From Nostoc sp. JL33 (lineage in GTDB: Bacteria > Cyanobacteriota > Cyanobacteriia > Cyanobacteriales > Nostocaceae), in contig NZ_JABXKP010000045.1 in the NCBI RefSeq assembly GCF_017114985.1, positions 27,597 through 91,596 of the forward strand: 64,000 bases of DNA, given 5' to 3'. This document shows positions 9,061 through 18,100 of this stretch, one piece after another (position 1 is the stretch's first letter; each line of letters begins with the position of its first letter). Under the pieces are notes generated by a model, which did no database searches, was not told the origin of the DNA, and was given only the letters and a program-made list of their open reading frames with translations. Made by a program: the position numbers and the translations under genes.

Positions 9061-9867
9061 TCAATATGGCAGCTGTTCAAACAGCAGTAGAGAGAGGAAA
9101 AAATCGATGATAAAAATTGATATCCAACTAGTAACAACTGCTTTTGTTGCAGATTCTCCTACTTCCTTTGCTCCTCCCTTAGTAGTTAACCCCCAACTAC
9201 AGCCAATGACAGCAATCAACACTCCAAAAATAAACCCTTTTAGCAAAATAATAAACAAATCTGACGGTTCTAACAAATTTCTGACTGATTCTAAAAATGT
9301 TTCAGGAATAATTTGGTAAAACTCTGATGCGGCAAAAAGCCCGCCGATCATACCAGTAACTAAAGCGAAAATCGTCATCAAAGGCATCATCAAACAACAA
9401 GCAATTACTCTAGGAAGTACTAGATAATCAATTGGATCAGTTTTGAGCATATAAAGTGCGTCAATTTGCTCTGTGACTCGCATTGCACCTATTTCTGCTG
9501 CAAAAGCAGAACCCACTTGTGCCGCCATAATACTAGCGGTCAAAATTGGAGCCAATTCTCTACAAAAAGCTAAGGCAAAAGCGCCTCCCACAGCATTGAC
9601 AGATCCAAATCGGGCTAATTCTCTGGCTATCTGAATAGTAAAAATCATTCCTGCAAAACCGCTCACAAGGAGAACTGGAGAGATAGAAACTGGCCCAGCA
9701 GTCACCATATGTTGCAGAATCTTGCGGTAGTAGGTTTTCCCTTGAATTAAATGTAGCCACACTTGACCGAAAAGCAGTACTGCTGCAAAACAGCGTACAA
9801 TCCCAGATTGCTCAAAATTTGTTTTTATTCGCAATTTTATCGTCCTTAAGACTGACTTTTGTTGCAC
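9061..9867 (-). CDS. MlaE-family ABC transporter permease
   Basis: A 268-aa permease of the MlaE/YrbE/TGD1 type, which moves phospholipid or other lipid between membranes together with an MlaF-like ATPase and an MCE protein. The family core is clear: the central ELAPILTASIMAAQVGSAFAAEIG and TEQIDAL segments, LVLPRVIACCLMMPLMT, and the C-terminal GATKAVV-like stretch. Start is GTG at 9865-9867. No ATPase or MCE-domain gene is next to it, as often seen for this gene in cyanobacteria. It is convergent with the 150-aa membrane protein. Confidence 0.9.
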   Translation of the reverse strand: MQQKSVLRTIKLRIKTNFEQSGIVRCFAAVLLFGQVWLHLIQGKTYYRKILQHMVTAGPVSISPVLLVSGFAGMIFTIQIARELARFGSVNAVGGAFALAFCRELAPILTASIMAAQVGSAFAAEIGAMRVTEQIDALYMLKTDPIDYLVLPRVIACCLMMPLMTIFALVTGMIGGLFAASEFYQIIPETFLESVRNLLEPSDLFIILLKGFIFGVLIAVIGCSWGLTTKGGAKEVGESATKAVVTSWISIFIIDFFLSLLLFEQLPY

Positions 9868-10284
9868 ATATCTTATATCAATTCTCCAAAAGGAGACTAA
9901 TTAAGACTACAGATACAAATGGTGGAAACCCAGCCAGATGTAATCTGACTTTCTCAATTACATAGAGTATTACGAATTGGTATTAGGGTATGATGTTGAC
10001 TTTGTGAGAAATTAGTTCAAAATTGTTCATGTACTTTTTACGTCGTTATTTGAGGCAGAAAATAAAGTTCTTCTCTTTGAGAGCATAGACTAAGCATTGT
10101 TTTGCTTGGTATCAATGCAAATACCGCCGTCCCGTCGGAATATGGGAACGTCAAAAAGTTGACTTTTACGCATTCATTGACCTTACTACAATCTATGTCT
10201 GGATTCACAAAATATTATTAGTGGGATAGGTTCATGCAATTTTTTATAAAACAAGTTGGTGTAGAAATTGATTTCATCAAATAA
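9868..10284. other. Non-coding gap upstream of the MlaE permease
   Basis: About 420 bases with no credible gene on either strand. It is A/T-rich and must hold the promoter of the leftward MlaE permease gene. I see no recognisable operator, RNA gene or long repeat in it. Confidence 0.5.
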
Positions 10285-10336
10285 ATCCTTGGGTTAATAT
10301 CGTTTCTGCAAGAGTAAATGATATTAACCCAAGGAT
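10285..10336. terminator. Strong stem-loop after the response-regulator gene
   Basis: The arms at 10285-10301 and 10320-10336 (ATCCTTGGGTTAATATC and its exact complement) give a perfect 17-bp stem with an 18-base loop, 30 bases past the stop of the OmpR-type regulator. There is no clean T-run, so it may be a terminator or RNA-stabilising hairpin for that leftward gene, or a small inverted-repeat unit. Confidence 0.55.
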
Positions 10337-10366
10337 ATGAATGAAAATAAAATGTTTTGATTTTGA

Positions 10367-11041
10367 CTATTCCCGAAGTACGTAGCCCACACCACGCACC
10401 GTATGAATCAAGCGTTTTTCATTATTTTCCTCTAGTTTTAGCCGCAAGTAGCGGATGTATACTTCGATAATATTGGAATTACCCATAAAGTCGTAACCCC
10501 AAACTTTTTGTAGAATTTGGTCTTTAGTAAATACCTGACGGGGATGCGAGAGGATATATTCCAATAAGTCAAATTCTTTAGCCGTTAACTCAATTGCCCG
10601 CTTACCCCGGTAAACTTGGCGAGTCCGGTGATTTAAACTCAAGTCTTCAAACTGAAAAATATCCTGGTCTGTTTCTTGAGTGCGGCGTAGATGAGCGCGG
10701 ATTCTAGCTAGCAGTTCCTCTATACTAAATGGTTTGACTACATAATCATCTGCTCCTGCATCCAAACCTGCCACGCGATCGTTAACTTCATCTTTTGCCG
10801 TCAGTAAAATTACTGCTATGGAGATACCAGTTGCCCGCAACCGACGACAGATTTCCAAGCCTGACATCCCTGGAAGCATCCAATCAAGAATGATTAAATC
10901 TGGCGATAACTCCCGTGCTAACGTTAAACCAGCGATGCCATCATGTGCGACGCTTATATTATAACCTTCGCTACTTAGTTCTAGTTCGACAAATCGCGCC
11001 AGTTTAACTTCATCTTCCACCAAGAGGATATTTGCTGTCAT
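10367..11041 (-). CDS. OmpR/PhoB-family response regulator
   Basis: A 224-aa two-component regulator. The receiver domain (about 4-115) has the phosphoacceptor Asp53, the acid pair Glu9-Asp10, Thr81 and Lys103. The winged-helix domain (about 128-222) ends with the usual HTVRGVGYVLR. It is a DNA-binding transcription factor activated by the kinase encoded directly upstream on the same strand (11222-12640), with a 180-base gap filled by repeats. RppA or ManR-type regulators look similar, but I cannot fix the regulon. Confidence 0.93.
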   Translation of the reverse strand: MTANILLVEDEVKLARFVELELSSEGYNISVAHDGIAGLTLARELSPDLIILDWMLPGMSGLEICRRLRATGISIAVILLTAKDEVNDRVAGLDAGADDYVVKPFSIEELLARIRAHLRRTQETDQDIFQFEDLSLNHRTRQVYRGKRAIELTAKEFDLLEYILSHPRQVFTKDQILQKVWGYDFMGNSNIIEVYIRYLRLKLEENNEKRLIHTVRGVGYVLRE

Positions 11042-11151
11042 ATTTGTGATTTTAAAGCGGATAGGGTGACATCAAAGTGCTACTTTAACTTGACTTTGAC
11101 CAGAAATAAAAAGATACAGAGCAAGTAAATTTATTTATGGGCTTGGTAAAT

Positions 11152-11179
11152 TTTTGACTTTTGACTTTTGACTTTTGAC
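11152..11179. repeat. Heptamer tandem repeat TTTTGAC x4
   Basis: Four exact copies of TTTTGAC stand between the kinase and regulator genes, followed by the dispersed motif gcgtagcgtctcgcagaga (about 11190-11210). Short tandemly repeated heptamers of this kind are common in Nostoc-type genomes. Confidence 0.8.
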
Positions 11180-11221
11180 TTCCCCATTCGCGTAGCGTCT
11201 CGCAGAGAAGGGGCTGACTAG

Positions 11222-12640
11222 CTATGTAAGTAGAGTAATGGTAAACACACTCCCTTCTCCTAATTTTGATTGCACAGATACACTACCACCCATACCCTCT
11301 ACAAGTGTCTTGACAATGGATAAACCCAAACCACAACCGCCAGTAGCATGAGAGCGGGATTCATCTACGCGGTAAAATCGCTCGAAAATACGTGTTTGGT
11401 GTTGTAAAGGAATACCATAACCTTTGTCACAAACTTGAATAATCGCTTTGTTATGAAACTGATTTAACTTTAAAAGTATAGGCGTGCTAGCTTCAGAATA
11501 CTTAATAGCATTATCAATCAAATTGAGCAATATTTGTTTAAAACGGCTGTAGTCTACTTTCACTCCAATAGGATAAGTTACTGACTCGATTGTAATTAAG
11601 CGATCGCTATATTTTTGCGCCATCACCACGACTTCTTCAACTAAGTCATTCAACACATAAGATTTCATCTGAAAATTCAAATAACCACTATCTGCTCGTG
11701 CTAAATCAAGCAAATCTTGTAGCAACCGGATGGTACGTTCGGCTTCTGAGGCAGCAGTTTCTAAAGCTTCTTGTTGAATTTCGGTTAAGTTATTCTGCCG
11801 TCGCAACACGCTTTGTAAGTAACCATGTACAATCGTTAATGGTGTGCGTAATTCGTGAGAAACATTACTCACAAATTCTCGTTCTTGCTCCCAAGATTGC
11901 GAGAGGCGCGATAACAACATGGTTAAAGTTTGAGCTAATTCTTTGACTTCACTGGGTGCATTATCAACATATAGTTGTGCTTTTCCTAAATCTTCTATTG
12001 AAATAACAGAAGTCATCTGACTTAGCTGGCGCAGTGGTTGCAGAGAACGCCTAATATAAAATGCACTTATAGTTATTATTACAATAACTGCCAAAATACA
12101 GCTAATATTCAAACTTTGCAGCATTGCCATAAACATTGTCTGCTCACGAGTAATATCATGTACTACAAATAGCTTACCCAGATACTTACCCTGCACTCGC
12201 AAAAAACCACTACTGATAATAAAGTACCTTTGATTAACTTTGTAAATTTGTGGTTTAATCTGCATATTACTAAGGGACATTAACTCAGTCACCGTAGAGT
12301 TAGATAACAAATCCAAAGTAGCAGATTTTATAATAATTTTATTATCAGGACTTTTTAGCCATAAAAATATGTTGGTATTTGCCAAGTTATTAATCGCTTT
12401 TTGCAATCCAGTTTCTGGTTGCATCATTTCACTGTAAAGTTGCACATCACGCGGCAAGCGCTCAGTGATTTCTTCTATATTATGCTTACGATTATCAATC
12501 AAAATTTGCTGCATTTTCCAACTAGTCCATGCAGCAAAACTACCTAATATTAAAGTTGAAAATGTAGCAATACCAATGGTTAGGCGTAATTGCAATGAAA
12601 AAGGATCAAGATTTAGCCAAATCTTTGTGGGTTGCTTCAC
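11222..12640 (-). CDS. Sensor histidine kinase (HAMP, HisKA, HATPase)
   Basis: A 472-aa membrane sensor kinase. Two membrane segments at about 21-41 and 177-197 frame a 135-residue periplasmic sensor region of no known type. A HAMP linker follows (about 198-250), then HisKA with the H-box FVSNVSHELRTPLT (His262) and an HATPase with N-box LIDNAIKYS, G1 DKGYGIP and G2 GCGLGLSIV. All catalytic motifs are intact. It starts with GTG. It lies upstream of its likely partner regulator (10367-11041); a Nostoc RppB or ManS-like role is possible but the signal is unknown. Confidence 0.92.
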   Translation of the reverse strand: MKQPTKIWLNLDPFSLQLRLTIGIATFSTLILGSFAAWTSWKMQQILIDNRKHNIEEITERLPRDVQLYSEMMQPETGLQKAINNLANTNIFLWLKSPDNKIIIKSATLDLLSNSTVTELMSLSNMQIKPQIYKVNQRYFIISSGFLRVQGKYLGKLFVVHDITREQTMFMAMLQSLNISCILAVIVIITISAFYIRRSLQPLRQLSQMTSVISIEDLGKAQLYVDNAPSEVKELAQTLTMLLSRLSQSWEQEREFVSNVSHELRTPLTIVHGYLQSVLRRQNNLTEIQQEALETAASEAERTIRLLQDLLDLARADSGYLNFQMKSYVLNDLVEEVVVMAQKYSDRLITIESVTYPIGVKVDYSRFKQILLNLIDNAIKYSEASTPILLKLNQFHNKAIIQVCDKGYGIPLQHQTRIFERFYRVDESRSHATGGCGLGLSIVKTLVEGMGGSVSVQSKLGEGSVFTITLLT

Positions 12641-12685
12641 TTTTAGTTTTGTCTAGGGGATTGGAAATATTCTTAGTTTTATTCA

Positions 12686-13420
12686 TTATTGATTTTTAGG
12701 TAGAGATTGTGGCTGGATTGTACAAGATTTAGTATCACATTTTTGCTCATAAAGCATATTGATATAGCGTTCCTGCCAAGTGAGGGGAACTTCTAACAAT
12801 GCTCGCGTTCCTGTTATCCCCTGTCCGATAAATAGTAATAGAGCAAGGGAACTAATAGTAATGTGAACCTTACGCCAGCGATTGGTCTTATCTTTATAAA
12901 TTTCTGGCAAAATGGAGAGTGAAATAATCATCAGTAGAGCAGAGGTTAGCCCATAATAATAGTGAGAAGTATACCATTGGTCAGTTTTACGGTAGATCCC
13001 ATCTTGACATCCAAGCACCACTAATCCCATTCCTGTGAGGGTTGCAAATATGGCACGCCAGTTTTTCTGCTTTGCCTGATAGAGTAAATACAGAGAAGCG
13101 ATCGCAGCCACAAACAATAATCCGAGAAATACTACCTTAAATGGTGCTTTCATCCAAAGGTGATTTTCTAAAATATTACCAAAAATATCGTAGGCAAACG
13201 CTATTAATACAATACCTACAACTGCTCCCGTTAGCCAGCGACCCAACTGGGTATGCTCTTGTCCTACAGTGGCGGGAATTTTACTCTTACCTATGGCCAA
13301 AGTTTGCAATCGGCGTTGACGGACTTGTAAAGCGCGGTTGACAATGACGCCAATTAAGGGAAATACTACGAGTACAGCGATCGCTGGATGTAACAACAAG
13401 ATAGCGTCTCTAAATTCCAT
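12686..13420 (-). CDS. DUF4079 membrane protein
   Basis: A 244-aa protein with about six membrane segments, recognised as a DUF4079 family member: the N-terminal LLHPAIAVLVVFPLIG, the short loop GRWLTGAVV, and the HYYYGLTSALLMI helix. DUF4079 proteins are found in cyanobacteria and algae and have a cytochrome b561-like pattern of histidines, but their function is not established. It ends 45 bases before the kinase gene on the same strand, so a joint transcript is possible. The C-terminal tail holds two cysteines (CDTKSC) that could form a disulfide. Confidence 0.85.
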   Translation of the reverse strand: MEFRDAILLLHPAIAVLVVFPLIGVIVNRALQVRQRRLQTLAIGKSKIPATVGQEHTQLGRWLTGAVVGIVLIAFAYDIFGNILENHLWMKAPFKVVFLGLLFVAAIASLYLLYQAKQKNWRAIFATLTGMGLVVLGCQDGIYRKTDQWYTSHYYYGLTSALLMIISLSILPEIYKDKTNRWRKVHITISSLALLLFIGQGITGTRALLEVPLTWQERYINMLYEQKCDTKSCTIQPQSLPKNQ

Positions 13421-13557
13421 ATCTGACCTTTCATCAAAAGTTACAAATTAGTTTTTATCGAACAGAATTCAGGAGTTTGGAGCAAAGCCAACGACTTTGA
13501 CAAAGAGTGCTAGCCTTAACCCAAGCGTATTGGTCTTTAGACGAATGAGTGTTATTA

Positions 13558-13579
13558 GCCTCAGAATAAATTCTGAGGC
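13558..13579. terminator. Short hairpin after the 126-aa exported protein gene
   Basis: GCCTCAGAAT, two A bases, then ATTCTGAGGC form a perfect 10-bp stem with a 2-base loop, 46 bases past the stop of the leftward exported-protein gene. It lacks a T-run, so terminator function is only likely. Confidence 0.45.
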
Positions 13580-13624
13580 GGGCTAGATGAGAATGAAATA
13601 GCCCTACCTACTTCTAACTAAGGA

Positions 13625-14005
13625 TTACTTGACCTCATCAGCCTCAAACTTTGTTACTTTACCTTTCTTAACCGCAACTATTACATCAAAGGTAGAACAG
13701 TAAGAAAAGGTCACATTATTGGCTTTGTTGTAAAGATTAACCACCATACCTGCACCACCGGGTTGAACACCTAGCGGTTCAAGATCGCCAAAAAAGAAAC
13801 GACGTAGTTCATCACCACCACCAAACTGGCCCTTATGCTTGGTGACCAAATCAATCTTTTGCTGAGTAGTCAAACCTGTAGCATCTTTCTTTTCTGCGGC
13901 TGATGCTTGCACCAGTGAAGGACTTACAATTTTAAGTGGAACATCCCAGACTGTTAGCATACCAACAAGAGCAACACCTGTGAGCAGAGAAGAAGCAATT
14001 TTCAT
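13625..14005 (-). CDS. Small exported protein of unknown function
   Basis: A 126-aa protein with a signal peptide (about residues 1-35, MKIASSLLTGVALVGMLTV and an ASA cleavage context). The mature part is polar and has a glycine-rich GGGDELRRFFFGDLEPLG segment and a C-terminal beta-rich stretch ending EADEVK. I do not recognise a family. A good ribosome site (AAGGAAAA) precedes the ATG. It stands alone between DUF4079 and the EamA exporter and is followed by a hairpin, so it is probably its own transcription unit. Confidence 0.75.
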   Translation of the reverse strand: MKIASSLLTGVALVGMLTVWDVPLKIVSPSLVQASAAEKKDATGLTTQQKIDLVTKHKGQFGGGDELRRFFFGDLEPLGVQPGGAGMVVNLYNKANNVTFSYCSTFDVIVAVKKGKVTKFEADEVK

Positions 14006-14416
14006 TTGTTTTTCCTTGTGTTGAAGTTTCCCGATGAACTAAAGCATCTCATCTGCTACTGAAGCTCAAGTGAAACCAATCTAGTAATTGTCTGAATTTA
14101 TTCCTTAGAAAAATTTAGTTTAGACTCAGCAGATTCTCAGGAAACTCTGATATTTTCAATCTCAGCCTGCTTTAACGAAAGAATTCAGGAGTCAGGAGCC
14201 AGAATTCTCCAATTGAATTCTGTGCGAAAAAGTAGATAGCGTAGCGTTAGCGAGTATTTTCGAGTCGCGTCTGAATAACTGGGTTTAAGTCCCCCACGCT
14301 CAAGATTGCTGACTCCTGAATTCTTCTTCAATCAAGTGTTTTCTCAGATTCATCTCACCTTAAATTACCCAAGTTAGCTGAGTATATTAAAGAGTATTTT
14401 TTGCAGCAGTATTATT
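14006..14416. other. Gap holding a MITE between two divergent genes
   Basis: About 410 bases between the divergent exported-protein and EamA genes. The centre (14179-14325) is the inverted-repeat element described separately; what remains on each side must carry the two promoters. Nothing else is recognisable. Confidence 0.5.
14179..14325. repeat. 147-bp MITE-like element with AAGAATTCAGGAGTCAG ends
   Basis: Perfect 17-bp terminal inverted repeats at 14179-14195 and 14309-14325. The interior has no coding potential and contains a gcgtagcgttagcgag motif. A single related end, AGAATTCAGGAGT, also occurs at 13464-13476, suggesting a second, truncated copy. Confidence 0.7.
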
Positions 14417-15445
14417 ATGAGCAGACCGAGAAGATGGCATTCTTTTTTCTATAAAATTCCCGGTCAAAGCTATCTCTGGCTAGCAATTTTGATTTTTGGA
14501 GCTTCGAGTGCAGTTACCCGCAAGTTGACACAAATTGGCGCTCAACATTTCATGGATGGTCGAAATCCGATTTCTCTATGTAATGTTTTATTCGTAGGAA
14601 ATCTATGTGCCTTGATAGTTATGTTACCTATTTATAGGCGACAGTGGAACAAAAAGGCTTTGCAGCAATTGTCAAAGACAGATTGGTTGGCGCTGATAGC
14701 GATCGCTATTTTATCAGGAGCGCTTGTCCCTGGCTTAATTTTCCAGGCATTAGCATTAACAGGGGTCAACAATATTATTTTGATTGGACGCTTGGAACCA
14801 CCTCTGGCTATAGCTTTATCAGTCTGGTTACTGAGGGAACGGGTAAATCGTTGGGAAGTTGTAGGAGCGATCGCTGCATTTGTCGGGGTTGCCCTAACTA
14901 TTTTTTTGCAACCCTCAGAGACGACTACGATCAACATGGGTGTTTTAAAATTAGGTATTGGGGAATTATTGGCGGCGATCGCAGCTGTAGCTTCAGTAGT
15001 TTCAACGATTATTGTTAAAGGATGGCTTTCCGATATCCCAGTGGGAATCTTTAGTATCTTTCGTACTGCTCTAGGAACTGTAATATTTTTCTTTACTGCT
15101 TTAGTTCTCTATGGCAGCGACCACTTTATGGATGTATTTTCACCTTTCCTGTGGCAGTGGATGCTTGTTTATGCTGCTGTAATTGTGGTTTTAGGTCAAT
15201 CATTTTGGCTCAAGGGCTTGAGAGCTTCTACCGTGTCAATGGCTTCTTTAGCTGGCTCTTTTACTCCAATTGTGGGAATTTTGGCAGCTTATTTAGTATT
15301 GGGTGAAGTCCCTACCTTTGCTCAATATATCGGTGGTAGTTTGATTTTAGTTGGCATATTCCTTAGCCAAGTTGGTATTCGCTTTCAGATTTCTCGTAAA
15401 GTTGCAGCTCAATTAGAACAAGGTATGGGATTTAAAGGGATCTGA
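14417..15445 (+). CDS. EamA/DMT-superfamily transporter
   Basis: A 342-aa protein with ten membrane segments arranged as two EamA halves (about 18-165 and 183-318), the second half ending in GGSLILVGIFLSQ. This drug/metabolite transporter fold exports amino acids, nucleobases or other metabolites across the inner membrane; the substrate cannot be read. The typical LIGRLEPPLAIALSVWLLRERVNRWE segment marks the end of half one. It is followed immediately by two copies of a 20-bp palindrome and a 34-aa ORF on the other strand. Confidence 0.9.
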   Translation: MSRPRRWHSFFYKIPGQSYLWLAILIFGASSAVTRKLTQIGAQHFMDGRNPISLCNVLFVGNLCALIVMLPIYRRQWNKKALQQLSKTDWLALIAIAILSGALVPGLIFQALALTGVNNIILIGRLEPPLAIALSVWLLRERVNRWEVVGAIAAFVGVALTIFLQPSETTTINMGVLKLGIGELLAAIAAVASVVSTIIVKGWLSDIPVGIFSIFRTALGTVIFFFTALVLYGSDHFMDVFSPFLWQWMLVYAAVIVVLGQSFWLKGLRASTVSMASLAGSFTPIVGILAAYLVLGEVPTFAQYIGGSLILVGIFLSQVGIRFQISRKVAAQLEQGMGFKGI

Positions 15446-15452
15446 AAAGTAG

Positions 15453-15511
15453 AGACGCGATTAATCGCGTCTGTACAGGAGTATTGAGTAGAGACGCGAT
15501 TAATCGCGTCT
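15453..15511. repeat. Two copies of the 20-bp palindrome AGACGCGATTAATCGCGTCT
   Basis: Exact copies at 15453-15472 and 15492-15511, just after the EamA gene. Further copies occur at 25831-25850 (one mismatch, inside the helicase gene) and 32086-32105 (one mismatch, before the DUF445 gene). Each is a self-complementary hairpin-former. They could act as bidirectional terminators, but the copy inside a gene argues for a spreading repeat. Confidence 0.85.
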
Positions 15512-15532
15512 GTGAAATTATATGCAGCTTTT

Positions 15533-15637
15533 TTAATTCTTCTGGGTGGAAAACACGCGCCAGATAATAAAGACCGTAAAACCTAGATAGGTAAATACTG
15601 TCAGCCATTCTTGCCAGCTATCAAATTCATTATTCAT
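15533..15637 (-). CDS. 34-aa single-span membrane protein
   Basis: ATG at 15635-15637 opens a 34-codon frame with one hydrophobic helix (about residues 13-27, VFTYLGFTVFIIWRV) flanked by an acidic N-terminus and a basic C-terminus. This is the shape of the small subunits of photosynthetic or respiratory membrane complexes, but it matches none I remember. It is convergent with the EamA gene. It is too short for the usual gene callers, and whether it is expressed is unknown. Confidence 0.4.
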   Translation of the reverse strand: MNNEFDSWQEWLTVFTYLGFTVFIIWRVFSTQKN

Positions 15638-15693
15638 CAGCAAAAGCCAGAAAATCAATATTTTTAAATCCTACACGCTGAAGTTGCCAGTGG

Positions 15694-15882
15694 CTGGGAG
15701 CATCCCAATTTTGCAAGAACATGTTTGTCATTGCGAAATGTTGCGACAGCGTAGTGAAGCAATCGCAAGATATGGGATTGCTTCTCTTCGAGACGCTACG
15801 CGAACACTCCACTACGTTGCGCTCGCAATGACAATTTATAACCTGGGTTTGATATAACTTGCACATTTGGGATGCTCCCCAG
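15694..15882. repeat. 189-bp MITE-like element with CTGGGAGCATCCCAA ends
   Basis: CTGGGAGCATCCCAATTTTG at the left and its near complement (TGCACATTTGGGATGCTCCCCAG, one inserted base) at the right form long terminal inverted repeats. Inside is a second palindrome around cattgcgaaatgttgcgacagcg and gcgctcgcaatgac. No coding capacity. Its ends share GAGCATC-CAAT with the element at 61304-61421. Confidence 0.7.
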
Positions 15883-15996
15883 TCGCTTGCTGTATTTTGG
15901 GAGATAAAGGTTACTCAAAAATTTTTAGCGAATTTTCCGGAATCGATAACAGCAAAGTGGTATCACTTATTAGAGCATCGATATTATACTGAACCT

Positions 15997-16071
15997 CTAT
16001 AACTAACCTTCGGGGAATATAGCCCCATTGTTTACGCTCAAAAGCCTGGTCACTAAGACTGGGCTTTTGAT
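15997..16071 (+). ncRNA. Candidate small RNA ending in a stem-loop
   Basis: A TATACT -10-like box at 15985-15990 is followed by a GGGG/CCCC hairpin (16012-16027) and then a stem TCAAAAGCC/GGCTTTTGA (16039-16071) running into a short T-rich stretch, like an intrinsic terminator. No gene is near enough to be terminated here: the next upstream rightward gene ends 600 bases earlier. I infer a 70-80 nt transcript; the -35 region is weak, and this is only a structural guess. Confidence 0.3.
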
Positions 16072-16278
16072 GTTTATACCAAGATGAGTACGGGAAAAAC
16101 GAACCACAGAGGCACAGAGAACACAGAGAAATAAGAGTTTGAGAGAGTTTTGTCTAAGTTAGGGTCAGAGCAATCGCAGCACTTGTTTAAACTGTCTGCG
16201 TATCAAATAAAACTTTTTTCTTGAAACTTTTAAGAGATTTTATCGGTCTGGTTTTCCAAATTATCCAAAAATCAGCCA

Positions 16279-17700
16279 ATGTTATCTTCTGCTCAAGGTA
16301 TTCCCGGATTACCCGATTTGACGCATCCAATTGAGCTTGTCCAATTTGGAACCCAGGCGCTCAAAGCTTCACTGTTATTAGTATTTTTGGTCGTAGCTTT
16401 GGGTGTTGCGTACCTTGCCGCCGTAGGCATCGCACTGATCAGTTTTTCTCTCCGTCGAAGCAAGCCGGAACAAGTAATATTGATCGGCGAATGGGCTGTT
16501 GGTTATTCTCAACTATTGCGAGGATTACAACATTTAACCCTGGTATTAATTCTATTAGTACCGGGATTTTTTCTCTGTTCAACTTTAAGCAATCGCTACC
16601 ACTACTGGGAACAAGCAAGGGTGGCTCAAGTTGCTGAAAGTGTTGCAGGCGAAAAGCTCGAACAATTTGCGCCGCAAGTGCGCTACTCTATTCGAGAGCC
16701 ATACTCTTATAACACTCAAGTCAATGGCAAGATTGTCAAGGTAAATGAGACACGAGAAATTAACCGCTTCTTGACGTTGGCTGGTTCGCAAATTCAAGTC
16801 AAGCTTGACCAAAGCGTAGATGTTCCAGGCCGTAGCTCAGTTTATCAGGCAAATTATACTGCTGACTATAAAGTAGTTAACCAACTCAAGGATATTAATA
16901 ATTTTTTCTTTGAAGTACCGCCTCCTAACGGTTACACACTTCTTGCTAGCTACAAAGTTGAACGTGATGGTACTAGGTTACAACAAACCAATCCGGGAGA
17001 CTATGGCTTTCCCTTCCAGCTACAACCAGGGGAAGAAACCACTTTTCGAGTCACCTATCAGGCTGAAGGAGGGCCTCGCTGGGTTTATAGCGCAACGGGA
17101 CAGTTGCTTTCTAATTTTAGCCTCATAGCAATTGCTAACTTTGCTCCGGCTGATTTTGCTAGTGGTGTTGTACCGAATGAGATTAAAGTTAACGGACGCA
17201 GTACACAATTTACTTGGAAATTTGACGATAATGTTTCAGTCAAAAATCCATTTGGAGTGTTTACCAACACCGAACCTATTCGTCATACGGGCGTAATTCC
17301 GCGTCTTTTATTGCTAGCACCAGCAATATTTTTGTGGTGGATATTGTTGTTATATTTGTCACTGCCAATGAGTTTTAAAAATATTGCGATCGCTGCTAGT
17401 ATTTTCTTTGCTTGTCTATTGACTTTGACCTATCTAGCTCGCGTCATGAATGCTGAGTTGGCTTGGACTTTAATTTCCATCATCTTACTAATTTTAACAT
17501 GGGGATTGGGAGCAAGCCGCAGTGCTTCCCTTGCTGCTATTATCTGCACTATTGCTGGAGCCGTATTACCCATCTTTGGATTATTAGTACCGTTCAGTGG
17601 ACTCACCCTTAGCCTAGCGGGTTTGCTTTCAGCCGTTTGGCTAGCAGTTCGTCACTGGTATGGCTGGTACAGTTTGCACCCAGAAGACCAAAGATTGTAG
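16279..17700 (+). CDS. Polytopic membrane protein with large extracytoplasmic domain, function unknown
   Basis: A 473-aa protein. Two membrane segments lie near the N-terminus (about 33-58 and 80-105), then a roughly 240-residue soluble, beta-rich region (about 110-345) and five C-terminal membrane segments (about 348-465). The soluble part faces the periplasm or lumen by the usual topology and contains the PGEETTFRVTYQAEGGPRW segment, resembling a bacterial Ig-like fold, but I recognise no family. Its upstream gap (15638-16278) contains a MITE and a candidate small RNA. A 46-aa membrane protein follows 37 bases downstream on the same strand. Confidence 0.8.
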   Translation: MLSSAQGIPGLPDLTHPIELVQFGTQALKASLLLVFLVVALGVAYLAAVGIALISFSLRRSKPEQVILIGEWAVGYSQLLRGLQHLTLVLILLVPGFFLCSTLSNRYHYWEQARVAQVAESVAGEKLEQFAPQVRYSIREPYSYNTQVNGKIVKVNETREINRFLTLAGSQIQVKLDQSVDVPGRSSVYQANYTADYKVVNQLKDINNFFFEVPPPNGYTLLASYKVERDGTRLQQTNPGDYGFPFQLQPGEETTFRVTYQAEGGPRWVYSATGQLLSNFSLIAIANFAPADFASGVVPNEIKVNGRSTQFTWKFDDNVSVKNPFGVFTNTEPIRHTGVIPRLLLLAPAIFLWWILLLYLSLPMSFKNIAIAASIFFACLLTLTYLARVMNAELAWTLISIILLILTWGLGASRSASLAAIICTIAGAVLPIFGLLVPFSGLTLSLAGLLSAVWLAVRHWYGWYSLHPEDQRL

Positions 17701-17737
17701 GGCTGTAGAAAAACGCTAAATATTAAGTAATTCCGCT

Positions 17738-17878
17738 ATGATTAGCGAAGTTTTAGCTAGAACAGCATTTATGGATAACGATTTACTAGCTTTCTGTGTG
17801 GGTGCTGGGTTACTCATTCTCTATCTCATTTTTTCTGCATTAACTGAAATGGGAACTAAACTACCCTGGAAGAAATAA
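17738..17878 (+). CDS. 46-aa single-span membrane protein
   Basis: ATG at 17738 opens a 46-codon frame with one clear hydrophobic helix (about residues 17-36, LLAFCVGAGLLILYLIFSAL) and the C-terminus ALTEMGTKLPWKK. It starts 37 bases after the 473-aa membrane protein gene on the same strand and may be its partner. The family is not recognised. A shorter form could start at the internal ATG (residue 12). Confidence 0.45.
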   Translation: MISEVLARTAFMDNDLLAFCVGAGLLILYLIFSALTEMGTKLPWKK

Positions 17879-17933
17879 GCTGATGGGACTTAAAAAATTT
17901 ACATTTTTCAACCTGATTGGCTTGGAAAAAGGA

Positions 17934-18100
17934 TTGACACTCCCCCGTTTATAAAACGGGGGATTCTTGGTTCCCTGACTCGCCATTAAACAGCAGGTTT
18001 GCACCAACCGCCCAAGAGGGCAAATCTCCCCAAGCGTAGCTTCCGGTGTGCCCCACCGTAGTTAATCCACGTTTCAGAATATTGATACTGGCGTTCACAT
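17934..18100 (-). ncRNA. Predicted omega (guide) RNA scaffold of the TnpB element
   Basis: TnpB nucleases are known to use an RNA from the 3' end of their own gene and the element's right end, with the guide read from flanking DNA. Here the tnpB stop codon (17949-17951) lies inside the right-end hairpin, exactly this layout. If the element ends at TCAA, the guide would begin with the minus-strand sequence TCCTTTTTCCAAGCC. The 5' limit is a guess. Confidence 0.4.
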
